Positions 30,909-40,569 are shown, counted from the first letter of the stretch. The stretch: 64,000 nucleotides of DNA from Phycisphaeraceae bacterium (GCA_029260715.1 JAJDCS010000014.1:124001-188000); one strand, 5' to 3'. Notes: generated by a model from the sequence alone, not told the origin. A program made the numbers and translations.

Positions 30909-32972
30909 TTGGATTCGGCGGCATCAGACACAGAACACAGCCCGGCACCGGCTGCGCCCGAGACGCGGGGCGCAGGTCCGTCCGGCGTCAGGGCGGTGAT
31001 GCTGCTGGCGGGCGCGTTGGGTCTTGCGTTTTTATCGGCCTGCCTGCCGCTGCTGGACCGTGAGTCCGGTTTTTTTGTTTTAAAGCGTCTCGATACCAAG
31101 CAGACCGTGGCCACGCTGCCGGATTGGTTCATGGGTGGGCTGGTCGTCGCCGCGATGCTAGGCGGGCTGGGGGTGCTGTGGTCTCTCTTGAAAGACGCTA
31201 GGCTCCACGCCGCGCTGGGGTGGTGCTGGCGGTGGGTGGCGAGTCATTTTTTGTTGAGCCTGTTGCTGGTGGCGGTCATCGTCTGCGGGGCCATGGACGT
31301 TTACGAGTTGCTGTACGACCCGTTTAGCCGCAAGCACGGGCTGCGCCCGTGGATGCTGCGCGAAGATGTGCAGGGGTGGATGATGTTGGCCGCGGTGGTC
31401 CTGGGCGGGTTGGCGTTGTCGGCGGTGTCCGGCCAAGCGCAATGGACGGGCCGTTTGGCGGATCGATTTGATAACAACGTGCGGGGCCGGGGTGTTTATT
31501 GGTGGGTGTTGGCGGCGTTGGTGCCGCTGGCGCTTGGTACGGCGATGGCTGGGGTGGCGCTGGAGGGCATTCCCCATTTCAGCGATTCGCTGACCTACCT
31601 GATGCAGGGCCGCATCTTGCACTCGGGGCGGCTGTGGGTTGAAGCGCCCGAGCACATCGAGCTTTTCCAGCACAGCTTATTCTTCATTGAGACGGACGGG
31701 CGTTTTTACGGGAAATACCCGATCGGCTGGCCGACCATTCTTGGCACATTCGACGCGGGTGGGGTTGGTTTTGCGGCTAACGCGGTGTTGGCTGGGTTGG
31801 CGGCGGTTCTTACGGGGTTGCTGGCTCGCGAATTCGCGTCCCCGCGTGTGGCGGTGTTGGCGGCGCTGCTGTTTGGGGTATCGCCTTGGGTATGGTTCAA
31901 CGGTGCGAACTTCGCGTCGCATGTGTCGGCGGCCTGCGCGGTGACCGGGTTTATGTGGTTGTACCTGTCGGCCAGGCGGACGGATAGTTTCGCGTGCGCT
32001 TTGGGAGCGGGGCTGGTGCTGGGTGCGGCGGTGCTGATCCGCCCGTTTGACGCGGCGATGTTCGCTTTGCCGGTGGCGTTGCTGGTGTTGGTGGATATGG
32101 TGCGTCGCCCCAAGAAGTGGCTGATCCTCGGGCCTGTCATCGCGGTGGGGGCGCTGGTGGGCGTGGGTATTTATCTGTGGGTGAACGCCAACACCACCGG
32201 GGGGGCGTTCAAGAGCCCTTACGCTGAAGAATCGCGTTGGGACAAAGACTGGAACCCTTCGCCGCTGTCGATGCTGGCGAGGCTGGCGTTTCAGTGGGCG
32301 GAGTTGAATAGCCGCGTGCCGGGCTGGGGGATCGGGGGGTTGACGGTGGCGGTGCTGGGCGCGATCGCGGCTGGGCCGGTGTGGCGCACGGCGGGGCTGA
32401 GGTTGCTGGCCGCTTCCACGGTGCTGTTTTTTGTCGGCTGCACCGCGTTTGGGTTTACCAACGTCTGGTGGGGGCCACGCTGGTTGGCGCCTGTGACACC
32501 GTTGCTTGCGGTTTTGGCTGCTCAACTGGTCGACCGTGTGATCGCTCAGCTTATGGCGCCCATGGCTGGGCAGATCAAAGACGCCGGGGCGTCGTGCGCC
32601 GCGCAGCTGGCGGTGTGCGTGATGGCGGCTGGGCTGGTGATTGGCGCCGGGTGCCGGTACGCGGGGCAATTCTATCAGCACGCTGTATCGCCGCCGCACT
32701 TGGTTTCTTCGCAGGCACACCGGGCGGTTGTGGAAGCGGGCATCGACCACGCGGTGGTCGGCCTGCCGCCTGCGGGTGAGTTCGCGCCGCTGGACGCACG
32801 CGCGGGGATGGTCTACATGGGCGTGCCGTTTGAGAGCAACACGGTGGTCTACGTCAGGGCGGTGCCCAACTGGGTCCGATATGCAAACGAGTGTTTTCCC
32901 GGAAGAGCGGTTTATAAAATCCAGCCCGATCCAAACGGCACAAATGGATTGATCATCCGGGCTGTACAATGA
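30909..32972 (+). CDS. Polytopic GT39/ArnT-like glycosyltransferase
   Basis: Product of 687 residues from a TTG start at 30909, chosen because GGAG lies 8 nt upstream; the frame is open to 30636, but that part overlaps the divergent cheB start. About eleven membrane helices. The first periplasmic loop has PHFSDSLTYLMQGRIL with an acidic residue in the GT-C catalytic position, then GRFYGKYPIGWPTILGTF, both typical of PMT/ArnT/RgtA-like transferases that use lipid-phosphate sugars. A ~75-residue soluble C-terminal tail follows. The GT2 gene downstream could supply the polyprenyl-phosphate sugar (inference). Confidence 0.75.
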   Translation: MDSAASDTEHSPAPAAPETRGAGPSGVRAVMLLAGALGLAFLSACLPLLDRESGFFVLKRLDTKQTVATLPDWFMGGLVVAAMLGGLGVLWSLLKDARLHAALGWCWRWVASHFLLSLLLVAVIVCGAMDVYELLYDPFSRKHGLRPWMLREDVQGWMMLAAVVLGGLALSAVSGQAQWTGRLADRFDNNVRGRGVYWWVLAALVPLALGTAMAGVALEGIPHFSDSLTYLMQGRILHSGRLWVEAPEHIELFQHSLFFIETDGRFYGKYPIGWPTILGTFDAGGVGFAANAVLAGLAAVLTGLLAREFASPRVAVLAALLFGVSPWVWFNGANFASHVSAACAVTGFMWLYLSARRTDSFACALGAGLVLGAAVLIRPFDAAMFALPVALLVLVDMVRRPKKWLILGPVIAVGALVGVGIYLWVNANTTGGAFKSPYAEESRWDKDWNPSPLSMLARLAFQWAELNSRVPGWGIGGLTVAVLGAIAAGPVWRTAGLRLLAASTVLFFVGCTAFGFTNVWWGPRWLAPVTPLLAVLAAQLVDRVIAQLMAPMAGQIKDAGASCAAQLAVCVMAAGLVIGAGCRYAGQFYQHAVSPPHLVSSQAHRAVVEAGIDHAVVGLPPAGEFAPLDARAGMVYMGVPFESNTVVYVRAVPNWVRYANECFPGRAVYKIQPDPNGTNGLIIRAVQ

Positions 32973-33048
32973 ACATGGCGGTTGGAGGCGTTAATGACTA
33001 TTCGTCACACACAAACCGCACGATCTTACCGTTTGAGAATATATGTCT

Positions 33049-33076
33049 TTGTATTGGCCGGGCAATCACTTAGAAT
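33049..33076 (+). promoter_or_regulatory. Possible promoter of the GT2 gene
   Basis: TTGTAT, 16 nt, TAGAAT in an AT-rich stretch of the 172 bp gap between the GT39-like and GT2 genes, about 70 nt before the GT2 start. Confidence 0.45.
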
Positions 33077-33144
33077 GGCACGGGAGGCGACGGCCCCGAT
33101 GGTGAGGGGCTGATTTTTAGTCACTTGGATCAAAGGCGGGTTTT

Positions 33145-34401
33145 ATGCGGTTGGCACTGGTCATCCCTGCGTTGAATGAAGAAGAAGCGATCGGCGGCAC
33201 GCTGCGCCGGGCGCTGGCGGCCAGGGAAAAGGTCGTGTCACAAACACCCGTGACGGAGCTGATCATCGTCTTCGTCAACGACGGGTCCACCGACGGCACG
33301 CAAGCGATCGTGGATCAGCCGGAGTTCGACGAGGTGGTGAAGGTCCGGTTCGAGAAGAACCGTGGGTACGGCGCGGCGATCAAAGCAGGGTGGCAAGCGG
33401 TGGACGCGGAGCTCGTCGGGTTCATGGACGCCGACGGCACGTGCGACCCGGACTTCTGCGTGAAGCTGCTGGACCGGCTGTTCGAGACCGAGGCGGACGT
33501 GGTGTTGGCTGGGCGACTCAACCCCGAAAGCGAGATGCCGCTGATCCGCAAGGTGGGCAACATTTTATTCGCACGGCTGCTGGGGTTGGTCTCTGGCAAA
33601 GACCTGACCGACTCGGCGTCGGGCTTCCGCATTGTGCGTCGGTCGAGCATGAAGCTGGTCAGCCCACTTCCCGATGGTCTTCACTTTACGCCAGCGATGA
33701 GCGCGATCTGTTTGCTGGACCCGCGGCTGCGGATCGAAGAAGTGCCCATGCCCTACAAGGAGCGTATCGGGCGCAGCAAGCTGAGCGTGATCAAAGACGG
33801 GCTGCGGTTCTTGTTTGTGATCTTGTTTTCCGCCTGCTGCTATTCGCCGATCAAGACGATGCTCGGCGCGTCGGTGTTGGCCGGTGCGGCGTGGGTGTGG
33901 CTGGCGATGGTGTTTGGCGGCTCGGCCAGGGCCATGACGGTGTTCGGGTTCACCGGGGTGATGATGGTCCTGCTGCTGGTAGGCAGCGGTGTGATCGTAC
34001 ACCAGTTGAATTTTCTGTTGATCGGCCCGCGTCGGCACGTGGGCGCGGTGGAGCGGAAGCTGCAGTGGCTTTTGGAATTCAAGCGGCTGATCGGGTACGG
34101 CGGGGCGGTGGCGCTTTTGGGGACGCTGGGGCTGCTGGGGTACGGCGCGTTGGCCCAGGGGCAGACCGTGGGCGGGCTGATTGTGATGATGGCGTTCATG
34201 CTCGTGGCGCTGGCTGGCGGTGCGATGATGATCGGCGGGGTGATCATGCGCGTGGTCTGGGCGGTGGGGGAGAAGCAGAAAGCCTTGATCCAAGACGAAT
34301 ACCCGGCCCACACCCAGCAAGCGGGGTCGGAAGCTGCGTCACAGCAAACAAATGAAGAAGCAGGGGGCGGGCCGGTGTCCGTCTTCGGGGCCCCGCACTG
34401 A
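33145..34401 (+). CDS. GT2-family polyprenyl-phosphate glycosyltransferase
   Basis: Product of 418 residues with AAAGGCGGG upstream. The catalytic GT-A domain (~1-230) has LALVIPALNEEEAIGGTL, IIVFVNDGSTDGT, FEKNRGYGAAIKAGW and the metal-binding DADGTCDP. LTDSASGFRIVRRSSM is the acceptor-site motif of DPM1/GtrB-like enzymes. Four membrane helices follow (~230-380), then a Gln/Glu-rich tail. Such proteins load a sugar onto polyprenyl phosphate for use outside the cell, in keeping with the GT39-like gene upstream. Sugar identity is not visible. Confidence 0.88.
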   Translation: MRLALVIPALNEEEAIGGTLRRALAAREKVVSQTPVTELIIVFVNDGSTDGTQAIVDQPEFDEVVKVRFEKNRGYGAAIKAGWQAVDAELVGFMDADGTCDPDFCVKLLDRLFETEADVVLAGRLNPESEMPLIRKVGNILFARLLGLVSGKDLTDSASGFRIVRRSSMKLVSPLPDGLHFTPAMSAICLLDPRLRIEEVPMPYKERIGRSKLSVIKDGLRFLFVILFSACCYSPIKTMLGASVLAGAAWVWLAMVFGGSARAMTVFGFTGVMMVLLLVGSGVIVHQLNFLLIGPRRHVGAVERKLQWLLEFKRLIGYGGAVALLGTLGLLGYGALAQGQTVGGLIVMMAFMLVALAGGAMMIGGVIMRVVWAVGEKQKALIQDEYPAHTQQAGSEAASQQTNEEAGGGPVSVFGAPH

Positions 34402-34501
34402 CACGGTTTATTTAATGGGTGCCGGGCTGGGATGGCGGCAGGGTGGCGGACGGAAAGGCAATCTAAAGATCAGAGCCACCCAACAAGGGGAGCAGTGAAC
34501 G

Positions 34502-36292
34502 ATGCATATTCTCGGATTTGACTGTTACGGCCACGACTCCGCCGCGGCCATTGTGCGCGACGGCGAGATGCTGGGGCTTGTCGAGGAAGAAAGGTTCCTG
34601 CGTAAGAAACACGTGGCCGACTTCCCCAAGCACTCGATCCAGTGGTGCTGCGACATCGCGGGCATCAAGCCCAGCGAACTGGACCACATTGTTTATTACT
34701 GGGACCCCAAGCTGGCGCGTATGGAGCGGGTCAAGCACTTGCTGAAGTATTTCCCCAAGAGTCTGGGGCTGATCAAGAGTCGCGGCGATAAAGAAGTAAA
34801 CATGCGCCGCCTGCCGAAGCTGCTGGCCAGCGAGTTCGGCATCACCAGCCGTACGAAGATCCACTACGCCCAGCACCACCTGTGCCACGCGGCGAGCTCG
34901 TTTTTGACGAGCCCTTTTGAGGAGTCGGCCATCCTCACGATCGACGCGGCCGGCGAGTGGGATTGCACATGGATGGGCGTGGGCAAGGGGCTGGACATGA
35001 CCTGCCTCAAGCGCCAGCACTTCCCCAACTCGCTTGGGCTGGTTTACGGCGCGGTGACGGAGTTCCTGGGGTTCAAGTTCGCTTCGGGCGAGGGCAAGGT
35101 CATGGGCCTGGCCCCCTACGGCGACCCCGACCGGTACATCGATATCTTCCGCGACGTCATCAAGACCAAGCCCGACGGCGGGTACGAGGTGGACCTGTCG
35201 TATTTTACTTTTCACTACTTGGGCAGGCCCAACTGGTTTACGCAGAAGTTCTACGACGCTTTGGGGCCGCCTCGCCACCCCGACGAGAAAGAATTCACCC
35301 AGCACTACATGGACATAAGCGCGGCGCTGCAGCGTCGGACCGAAGAGGTCGGCCTGCACATGGCCAAGTGGCTGCGCGAGAAGACCGGCATTAATAAGGT
35401 TTGCTTGGCCGGGGGTGTGTGTCTAAATTCTGTTATGAACGGGCGCATCTTGCTCGAAGGTGTGTTTGATGAAGTAATCGTCCAGCCCGCTGCCAACGAT
35501 GCGGGCACCGCGATCGGCGGTTGCTACTGGCTGTGGAACACAGTGATGCGGCAGCCTCGGACGTATGTCTTTGATCACGCGTACTTTGGGCCTTGGATGG
35601 AAGACAGCGACTACGAGGCGGCCATCAAAAAGCTGATCACGCCGGACGTCCAAGTCGATCACAAGAAGGTGGACGACGCCCCGGCTCAGGCGGCGCGTAT
35701 GCTGGCGGACGGGAAGATCATCGCGTGGTTCCAAGGGCGCATGGAGATGGGCCCCCGCGCTTTGGGCAACCGCTCGATCCTGGCTGACCCCCGCTCCAAC
35801 GAGGTGAAAGACCTGCTCAACGCCCGGGTCAAGTTCCGCGAGGGGTTCCGCCCATTCGCGCCAAGCGTGCTAGAAGACAAGACCGGGGAATGGTTTAATT
35901 CAAATTACCCTTCGCCTTATATGATTTTGGTGTATGATGTACTCGAAGAGAAGAGACAACTGGTGCCCGCTATTACCCACGTGGACGGGACAGGGAGGGT
36001 GCAGAGCGTCAGCAAAAAGCATAATCCTAGATATTACAAGCTGATACAGGAATTTGAAAAAATTACCGGTGTGTCGATGGTGCTCAACACCAGCTTTAAT
36101 ATCAGAGGCGAGCCGATTGTGCATCGCCCCGAGCAGGCGATCGAGTGCTTCCTTAAAACCGGTATGGATGCCCTATTTTTAGGGGACTACGTGCTGACCA
36201 AGCGGACCGAGTCGGCGGCGAAGGCATTGACCCAGGAGCAGCTCGTGGCTGCCCACGCCAATGCGGCGGCGATGGACAACGACCTGCCGTGA
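34502..36292 (+). CDS. NodU/CmcH-family carbamoyltransferase
   Basis: Product of 596 residues with AAGGGGAG before ATG 34502. The N-terminal ASKHA/Kae1-like domain (~1-350) has ILGFDCYGHDSAAAIV, HYAQHHLCHAASSFLTSPF (metal-binding His residues) and LTIDAAGEWDCTW. The C-terminal part has VCLAGGVCLNSVMNGRI, QGRMEMGPRALGNRSILADP and MVLNTSFNIRGEPIV, which match the carbamoyl-adenylate channel and acceptor site of TobZ-like enzymes. The reaction moves carbamoyl phosphate onto a hydroxyl of a sugar or secondary metabolite. Its neighbours are glycosyltransferases, so a surface glycan or glycolipid is the likely acceptor. Confidence 0.92.
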   Translation: MHILGFDCYGHDSAAAIVRDGEMLGLVEEERFLRKKHVADFPKHSIQWCCDIAGIKPSELDHIVYYWDPKLARMERVKHLLKYFPKSLGLIKSRGDKEVNMRRLPKLLASEFGITSRTKIHYAQHHLCHAASSFLTSPFEESAILTIDAAGEWDCTWMGVGKGLDMTCLKRQHFPNSLGLVYGAVTEFLGFKFASGEGKVMGLAPYGDPDRYIDIFRDVIKTKPDGGYEVDLSYFTFHYLGRPNWFTQKFYDALGPPRHPDEKEFTQHYMDISAALQRRTEEVGLHMAKWLREKTGINKVCLAGGVCLNSVMNGRILLEGVFDEVIVQPAANDAGTAIGGCYWLWNTVMRQPRTYVFDHAYFGPWMEDSDYEAAIKKLITPDVQVDHKKVDDAPAQAARMLADGKIIAWFQGRMEMGPRALGNRSILADPRSNEVKDLLNARVKFREGFRPFAPSVLEDKTGEWFNSNYPSPYMILVYDVLEEKRQLVPAITHVDGTGRVQSVSKKHNPRYYKLIQEFEKITGVSMVLNTSFNIRGEPIVHRPEQAIECFLKTGMDALFLGDYVLTKRTESAAKALTQEQLVAAHANAAAMDNDLP

Positions 36293-36342
36293 TAAAATAA
36301 GATTGATATGGGCCTAATGGACTTTGAGTTATCATCGAGGCT

Positions 36343-36348
36343 TATAAT
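36343..36348 (+). promoter_or_regulatory. Possible -10 box before the radical SAM gene
   Basis: TATAAT in an AT-rich stretch, 82 nt before the radical SAM start. The region 17 nt upstream is not a good -35. Confidence 0.35.
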
Positions 36349-36430
36349 TGTAAAACCTGATCGGGTTCAACCATTTCGAGCACGGGGAATCGCCGGAATG
36401 ATCCGGCTTTAGTGTGAGGGAGTTTTAGAT

Positions 36431-38050
36431 ATGTCTGATGTACTGATTGTCAATCCGCCGTCGCCGGATGGTCACATTTATATCCGCGACATGTGCCGCT
36501 GGGGCCGCAAGAGCCGCGAGAAGATGATCTGGCCCCAGAGTTCGCTGGCGTATATCGCCGCGATGGTGCCCGACGACATGACCGTTCGCATCATCGACGC
36601 GATTGCCGAGGAGATGAGCCCCGACGCGTTCTTTGAGGAGATCCGCAAGGAGAACCCCAAGTTCTACGTGTCGTACATCACCGGCACGACGTTCGCCATG
36701 GACGCCAAAGGCGTGCAGAAGGCCAAAGAGATCGGCGCCGCGACCATCGCCGTGGGCACGCACGTGTCAGCGGTGCCCCAGAACACGATCGAGCTGGTGC
36801 CGGAGCTGGACTTCGTCATCCGCCACGAGCCCGAGATGACCTTCCGCGACATCGTCGACCATGTGCGCGCCGGCAAGGACATGCAAGACGTCACCGGCAT
36901 CGCCATGCGTGGCCCCGACGGCAAGTCCATGCTCACCGCCGACCGCCCGCTCATGGAGAGCCTCGACGAACTGCCCATCCCCAAGCAGCACCTGCTGCCG
37001 TTAGATAAATACAAGATGCCCTTCCTGGGTAAGCGTTACGTCTGGGTCTTGACCAACCGCGGCTGCCCGTATTCGTGCACGTACTGCTTCGAGGGCGTCG
37101 TGTGGGGCAAGAGCGTGCGCTACCGCTCAGCCGAGTCGATCTACAAAGAACTGGAATACCTGGCCGAGCATGACGTGCACAACGTGTTGTTCCTCGCCGA
37201 CCTGTTCACCTATGACAAGAAGGGTGTCGAGGCGCTGTGCGACCTAATCATTGAGCGTGGCCTAAAAATCCGCTGGACCTGCAACAGCCGCGTGGACACG
37301 CTCGACGAGAAGCAATTGATCAAGATGAAGAAAGCCGGGTGCTGGCTGATCGCGTTCGGCATCGAGTCCGGCTCGCAGAAGATCCTCGACAACGTCAAGA
37401 AAGACGCCAAGGTCGAAGACGCCACCCGCACGATCAACCTGTGCAACAAGCACGGGATCAAGACGTGGGGCTACTTCATCATCGGCCTACCCGGCGAGAA
37501 CAAGCAGACCGTGCGCGAGACCATCAACTTCTCAAAGAGCATCCCGCTGGACATTGCGCTGTTCCACGTGGCCATGCCCTACGCCGGCACCGAGTTCTAC
37601 TTCCAGTCCGTGGCCAACGGCTGGCTCAACACCACCGACTGGAAGCACTTCGACATGAACGATTCGTCCGTGGTGGGCTACGACGACTTCACCAGCGAGG
37701 AGATCCTCAAGGCCACCAAGCAGGCATTCCGCGAGTTCTACATGCGGCCTAGCCAGGCGTGGCGCTTGTTCAAGATGATGGCTGGCACCGGCGACTTCGG
37801 CATGATCTGGGGCGTGGCGAAGAACTTCCTGAGCTGGATCTACTCCAAGAAGGAAGACCGCGTGATCCCCAAGTCGCTCGAAGGCGCGCCGCAGTTGACC
37901 GAGAACATCAACCCCGAGGACGCTCGCAAGGCCCTGCACTCGCTGCCCGTGATCGAGGCCCCGCGCACCGACGCCTCGACCGCCAAGCCGCGTCACAAGG
38001 GCGTCAAAGAGGCCGCCAAACGTGCCAACGAAACCACCGCGACACACTGA
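36431..38050 (+). CDS. B12-binding-type radical SAM protein
   Basis: Product of 539 residues. Residues 1-150 form a Rossmann-like B12-binding type domain (VLIVNPPSPDG, AIAVGTH-like AATIAVGTHVSAVP, FVIRHEPEMTF), but the DxHxxG cobalamin motif is absent. The radical SAM cluster is CPYSCTYC (Cys212, 216 and 219), followed by FLADLFTYDKKGV, WLIAFGIESGSQKIL and YFIIGLPGENKQT, which are the usual strands. A ~130-residue helical C-terminal part ends in a Lys/Ala-rich tail. This architecture is shared by methyltransferases and by cyclisation, ring-contraction and lipid-modifying enzymes, so the reaction cannot be named. The position after a carbamoyltransferase suggests a role in modifying the same glycan or lipid. 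Confidence 0.85.
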   Translation: MSDVLIVNPPSPDGHIYIRDMCRWGRKSREKMIWPQSSLAYIAAMVPDDMTVRIIDAIAEEMSPDAFFEEIRKENPKFYVSYITGTTFAMDAKGVQKAKEIGAATIAVGTHVSAVPQNTIELVPELDFVIRHEPEMTFRDIVDHVRAGKDMQDVTGIAMRGPDGKSMLTADRPLMESLDELPIPKQHLLPLDKYKMPFLGKRYVWVLTNRGCPYSCTYCFEGVVWGKSVRYRSAESIYKELEYLAEHDVHNVLFLADLFTYDKKGVEALCDLIIERGLKIRWTCNSRVDTLDEKQLIKMKKAGCWLIAFGIESGSQKILDNVKKDAKVEDATRTINLCNKHGIKTWGYFIIGLPGENKQTVRETINFSKSIPLDIALFHVAMPYAGTEFYFQSVANGWLNTTDWKHFDMNDSSVVGYDDFTSEEILKATKQAFREFYMRPSQAWRLFKMMAGTGDFGMIWGVAKNFLSWIYSKKEDRVIPKSLEGAPQLTENINPEDARKALHSLPVIEAPRTDASTAKPRHKGVKEAAKRANETTATH

Positions 38051-38104
38051 CCGCGACGCACGCCAAACAACCCCAGCCCGGCACACACGGGCTGTTAAAA
38101 TACA

Positions 38105-38137
38105 AGCCTGCGGCCAACCAGCCGCGGGCTTTTTTTG
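38105..38137 (+). terminator. Intrinsic terminator after the radical SAM gene
   Basis: AGCCTGCGGC-CAACCA-GCCGCGGGCT forms a 10 bp stem with one G-U pair, followed by TTTTTTT. A smaller hairpin, CAGCCCG/CGGGCTG, lies just before it at about 38073-38094. Confidence 0.88.
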
Positions 38138-38290
38138 TGGTTTGACGCGTGGAGGTGGGTTGGGGGAGGGGGCGTGACGGGGTTAGGGATTTGAGTCGCT
38201 GGGCTGCGGTCGAGTATAATGACGGGAGTATGTGATACACAGGTCGTGGCGACGATCGTGCTGTATAGGCGTATAGCATCGCCGTGTTTT

Positions 38291-38363
<73 letters not shown>

Positions 38364-38532
38364 TTTTCATTTCCCGGCTCTCGATCACTGCACATTACAC
38401 ATGACAATTTTGCCGCTCACTGGGATGGGCGGTATCGCTTGTTCACACAGAAGCTTTGTCGGCAAAGGGCGTCTGGATTTTCTCGATTTCAACGGAAACA
38501 AGCTTTGGGGGCGCGATGGGACGGGAGATATT

Positions 38533-39090
38533 TTATTCGTGCTCGTCTTCGGTGTGCGCTGGCGGCAGGTGATTGGCATTGATAGGGCTGTCGGCGTTGA
38601 GGTTGTTCGGGCTGGTGGGCACGCCCACGCCGTGGCGGTAGACCATGGCCCCACCGTGGTGGGATGTGACGCCGGTGTATGCCGCCGTGCCGAAACCAGC
38701 CAGCAAAGCCAGAGCCAGCGATGCTGTTCGCACGCGGTTTCGTCTGCTGGCGGATACCGCGGCGATCGCGCCGGTGAGCATGAGGAACAGCCACACACGC
38801 TCGCCCATCTCTTCGTGTTTTTCAAGGTGTTCCAGGGCCTCTTGGGTCATGACGGCTGGGTCCAGGCGGTCCATCGCTTCTTCGCCCGCCTCCGCGGCGG
38901 TCCAGGCGGCCAACCCCCCAAGAACGTAAAGACCCACGCAGCACCAGCGTAGCGCCCTGGACCGGCCCCGGGTGATCATCATGGCCGCTAGCCCAAACAC
39001 CCCCAGCAGGCTTACCGCGATCGGCAGGTGGATCATCATCGCGTGCTTCTGCTGCGGGTCGGCGAGGGATTGGAAGATGTCTTCTAACAT
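38533..39090 (-). CDS. DUF2231-like membrane protein
   Basis: Product of 185 residues with four membrane helices. The start DPQQKHAMMIHLPIAVSLLGV is the (H)xxxxHxPIA motif of the DUF2231 family, and HHGGAMVYRHGVGV near the end of helix 4 is its second conserved element; both His sets are thought to bind haem. The central loop is acidic (EEAMDRLDPAVMTQEALEH). The C-terminal tail is soluble. AAAAGG lies close to the ATG. The gene is convergent with tRNA-Gly and divergent from a small unknown gene. Family assignment is by pattern only. Confidence 0.68.
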   Translation of the reverse strand: MLEDIFQSLADPQQKHAMMIHLPIAVSLLGVFGLAAMMITRGRSRALRWCCVGLYVLGGLAAWTAAEAGEEAMDRLDPAVMTQEALEHLEKHEEMGERVWLFLMLTGAIAAVSASRRNRVRTASLALALLAGFGTAAYTGVTSHHGGAMVYRHGVGVPTSPNNLNADSPINANHLPPAHTEDEHE

Positions 39091-39307
39091 GCCTTTTAGC
39101 GTAGCGGAGGGTTAAATAAAAAACAAAATAGGGCTTGGGGCAAAGACGCTAACCACCGACAAAACACCTGTTCCGGCGACGCGTGCCGTTACAAACGTTA
39201 CACATTAACGCCAACGGTCAGTAAATTTGTGTCTGAAACTAGATTGCCCATCCGCTCCGTCTATCCTTCCTTTAGTACAAAACCTTTGGAGTCTAAGGGA
39301 GAACTTC

Positions 39308-39535
39308 ATGACTTGGCCTAACGACCTTCCCCAACCGTCGGCCTACAAGATCCAGCCTGTTGACGACCTCACGGACAACGGCGAACCGCTCGACGCCCTG
39401 TTCAGCCACGACGAGATGTTGGTGTACGTCCACACACCGATCGTCAAGCGGTATCTAGACAAAATGCTTGAAGACCTTGCACGGGCTTCCGAGTCCGTCG
39501 CGGTCCAAGAGCCGGCTGGGCGAGACGACCGCTGA
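39308..39535 (+). CDS. Small acidic protein of unknown function
   Basis: Product of 75 residues from ATG 39308, with AGGGAG 7 nt upstream. It starts MTWPNDLPQPSAYKIQPVDD and ends in an amphipathic helix, YLDKMLEDLARASESVAV. No known motif and no membrane segment. The strong Shine-Dalgarno and the good match to local codon use support a real gene. Confidence 0.6.
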   Translation: MTWPNDLPQPSAYKIQPVDDLTDNGEPLDALFSHDEMLVYVHTPIVKRYLDKMLEDLARASESVAVQEPAGRDDR

Positions 39536-39545
39536 AAAATCCTAA

Positions 39546-39619
39546 TATCCGCGGGAGGGCTCGAACCTCCAACCTTCGGCTTCGGAGGCCGACGCTCTAT
39601 CCAATTGAGCTACGCGGAC
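39546..39619 (-). tRNA. tRNA-Arg (anticodon CCG)
   Basis: Minus strand: acceptor GTCCGCG/CGCGGAT, D-arm GCTCAATTGGATAGAGC, anticodon stem TCGGC/GCCGA around CTCCGAA (anticodon CCG), T-arm GGAGGTTCGAGCCCTCC. Discriminator base A; CCA not encoded. The D-arm is identical to that of tRNA-Arg(ACG) at 12784. Confidence 0.95.
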
Positions 39620-39725
39620 AAACCACAACGGCGTCATTTTACACCACTTGCCCTTGGGTTTCAGGGCATCGGGCAGGTGAGTAACCGGCGGTTGGCTGAT
39701 CGGGGGGTGGCGGGCGGGCCGCGGG

Positions 39726-39980
39726 TCAATCCGGGCGTACGTTTCTGGACTGGAGGTCGAACCAGAACTTGCTGGGGTCGTAGACAAATTTGAGTTGGCG
39801 TTTATCGAAGGCCTCGAACCACTGGCCCCAGTCCATCAGGTCCAACGCCTCGGGCTCCGCGTATGGCGAGCCGCCGACGCGGATGCGGTCGGGCTGACCG
39901 GGCACACACCCCGGCCAGTAACTGTTGGCTTCGCACCAGAGGCGGATCTGTTCGTGGTTCACGGTTTCGTAAACGGTCAT
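39726..39980 (-). CDS. Small protein of unknown function
   Basis: Product of 84 residues, soluble, rich in Trp, Tyr and Phe (LWCEANSYWPGC, LMDWGQWFEAF, FVYDPSKFWFDLQ). No motif recognised. There is no clear Shine-Dalgarno before ATG 39980. The aromatic-rich globular composition argues for a real protein. It sits between tRNA-Arg(CCG) and another small unknown gene on the same strand. Confidence 0.55.
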   Translation of the reverse strand: MTVYETVNHEQIRLWCEANSYWPGCVPGQPDRIRVGGSPYAEPEALDLMDWGQWFEAFDKRQLKFVYDPSKFWFDLQSRNVRPD

Positions 39981-40035
39981 GTTCGGTAGCGACTCGCTTT
40001 TTGCTCTGCCCGCGCGGTCCGGCGTGCGTGGGTGG

Positions 40036-40362
40036 TCAGGCGTTGGCCTGCTTGGTCCGTTCCATGTCTAAGACCCGCACCACCGGATCGAGGTTAACCA
40101 TGAGGCTCGCGTTCTGGTCGGCCTCATTGGCTTGGCTGATCTTCTCGATCACCGGGCTGACTACTTTCTCGGCTTCCTGCCTGCCGATTTTGTCTTTAAA
40201 CACAAGAAATGCATCGTGTGTGCCCCAGTGCTTGATCTGTATATGGAACCTGGTCCTGGCGTCGTTAGTAACTTCCCAGTTGGTCAGGCTCCGTTTGTGC
40301 CAATACTTGCTCAGTTGCCGGACTTTGTCCCTGATAAATTGTTCTGTATTGTGATCGGTCAT
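40036..40362 (-). CDS. Small protein of unknown function
   Basis: Product of 108 residues from ATG 40362; AAGGAG 11 nt upstream selects this start over a longer frame to 40416. It has an alpha-beta pattern: an N-terminal helix (FIRDKVRQLSKYW), strands WEVTNDARTRFHIQIKHWG and AFLVFKDKIG, then a helix EAEKVVSPVIEKISQ. No membrane segment and no known motif. Confidence 0.6.
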   Translation of the reverse strand: MTDHNTEQFIRDKVRQLSKYWHKRSLTNWEVTNDARTRFHIQIKHWGTHDAFLVFKDKIGRQEAEKVVSPVIEKISQANEADQNASLMVNLDPVVRVLDMERTKQANA

Positions 40363-40569
40363 CGGACTTTCTCTCCTTGACAAAGACAGTCTTAGAGACG
40401 CCGCCACCCGGTTCACCCCGTGCGCGGTTCCGTTGCATTTATCGTACCAAATCGGGTCATCAAAGCTAGGGGCTGGTTGAGAACCGCGCAGGCAAACCGC
40501 GACAGGTTTTTCAGGTCAGGCCGTGGGTAGCGGTGGGGGGGGCTGGGGGCTCGGAAGTCGGGCGAGGCG

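Noticed and set aside
31677-32969. 430-codon antisense frame within the GT39-like gene
   Set aside because: Arg/His/Gln-rich complement of hydrophobic helices.
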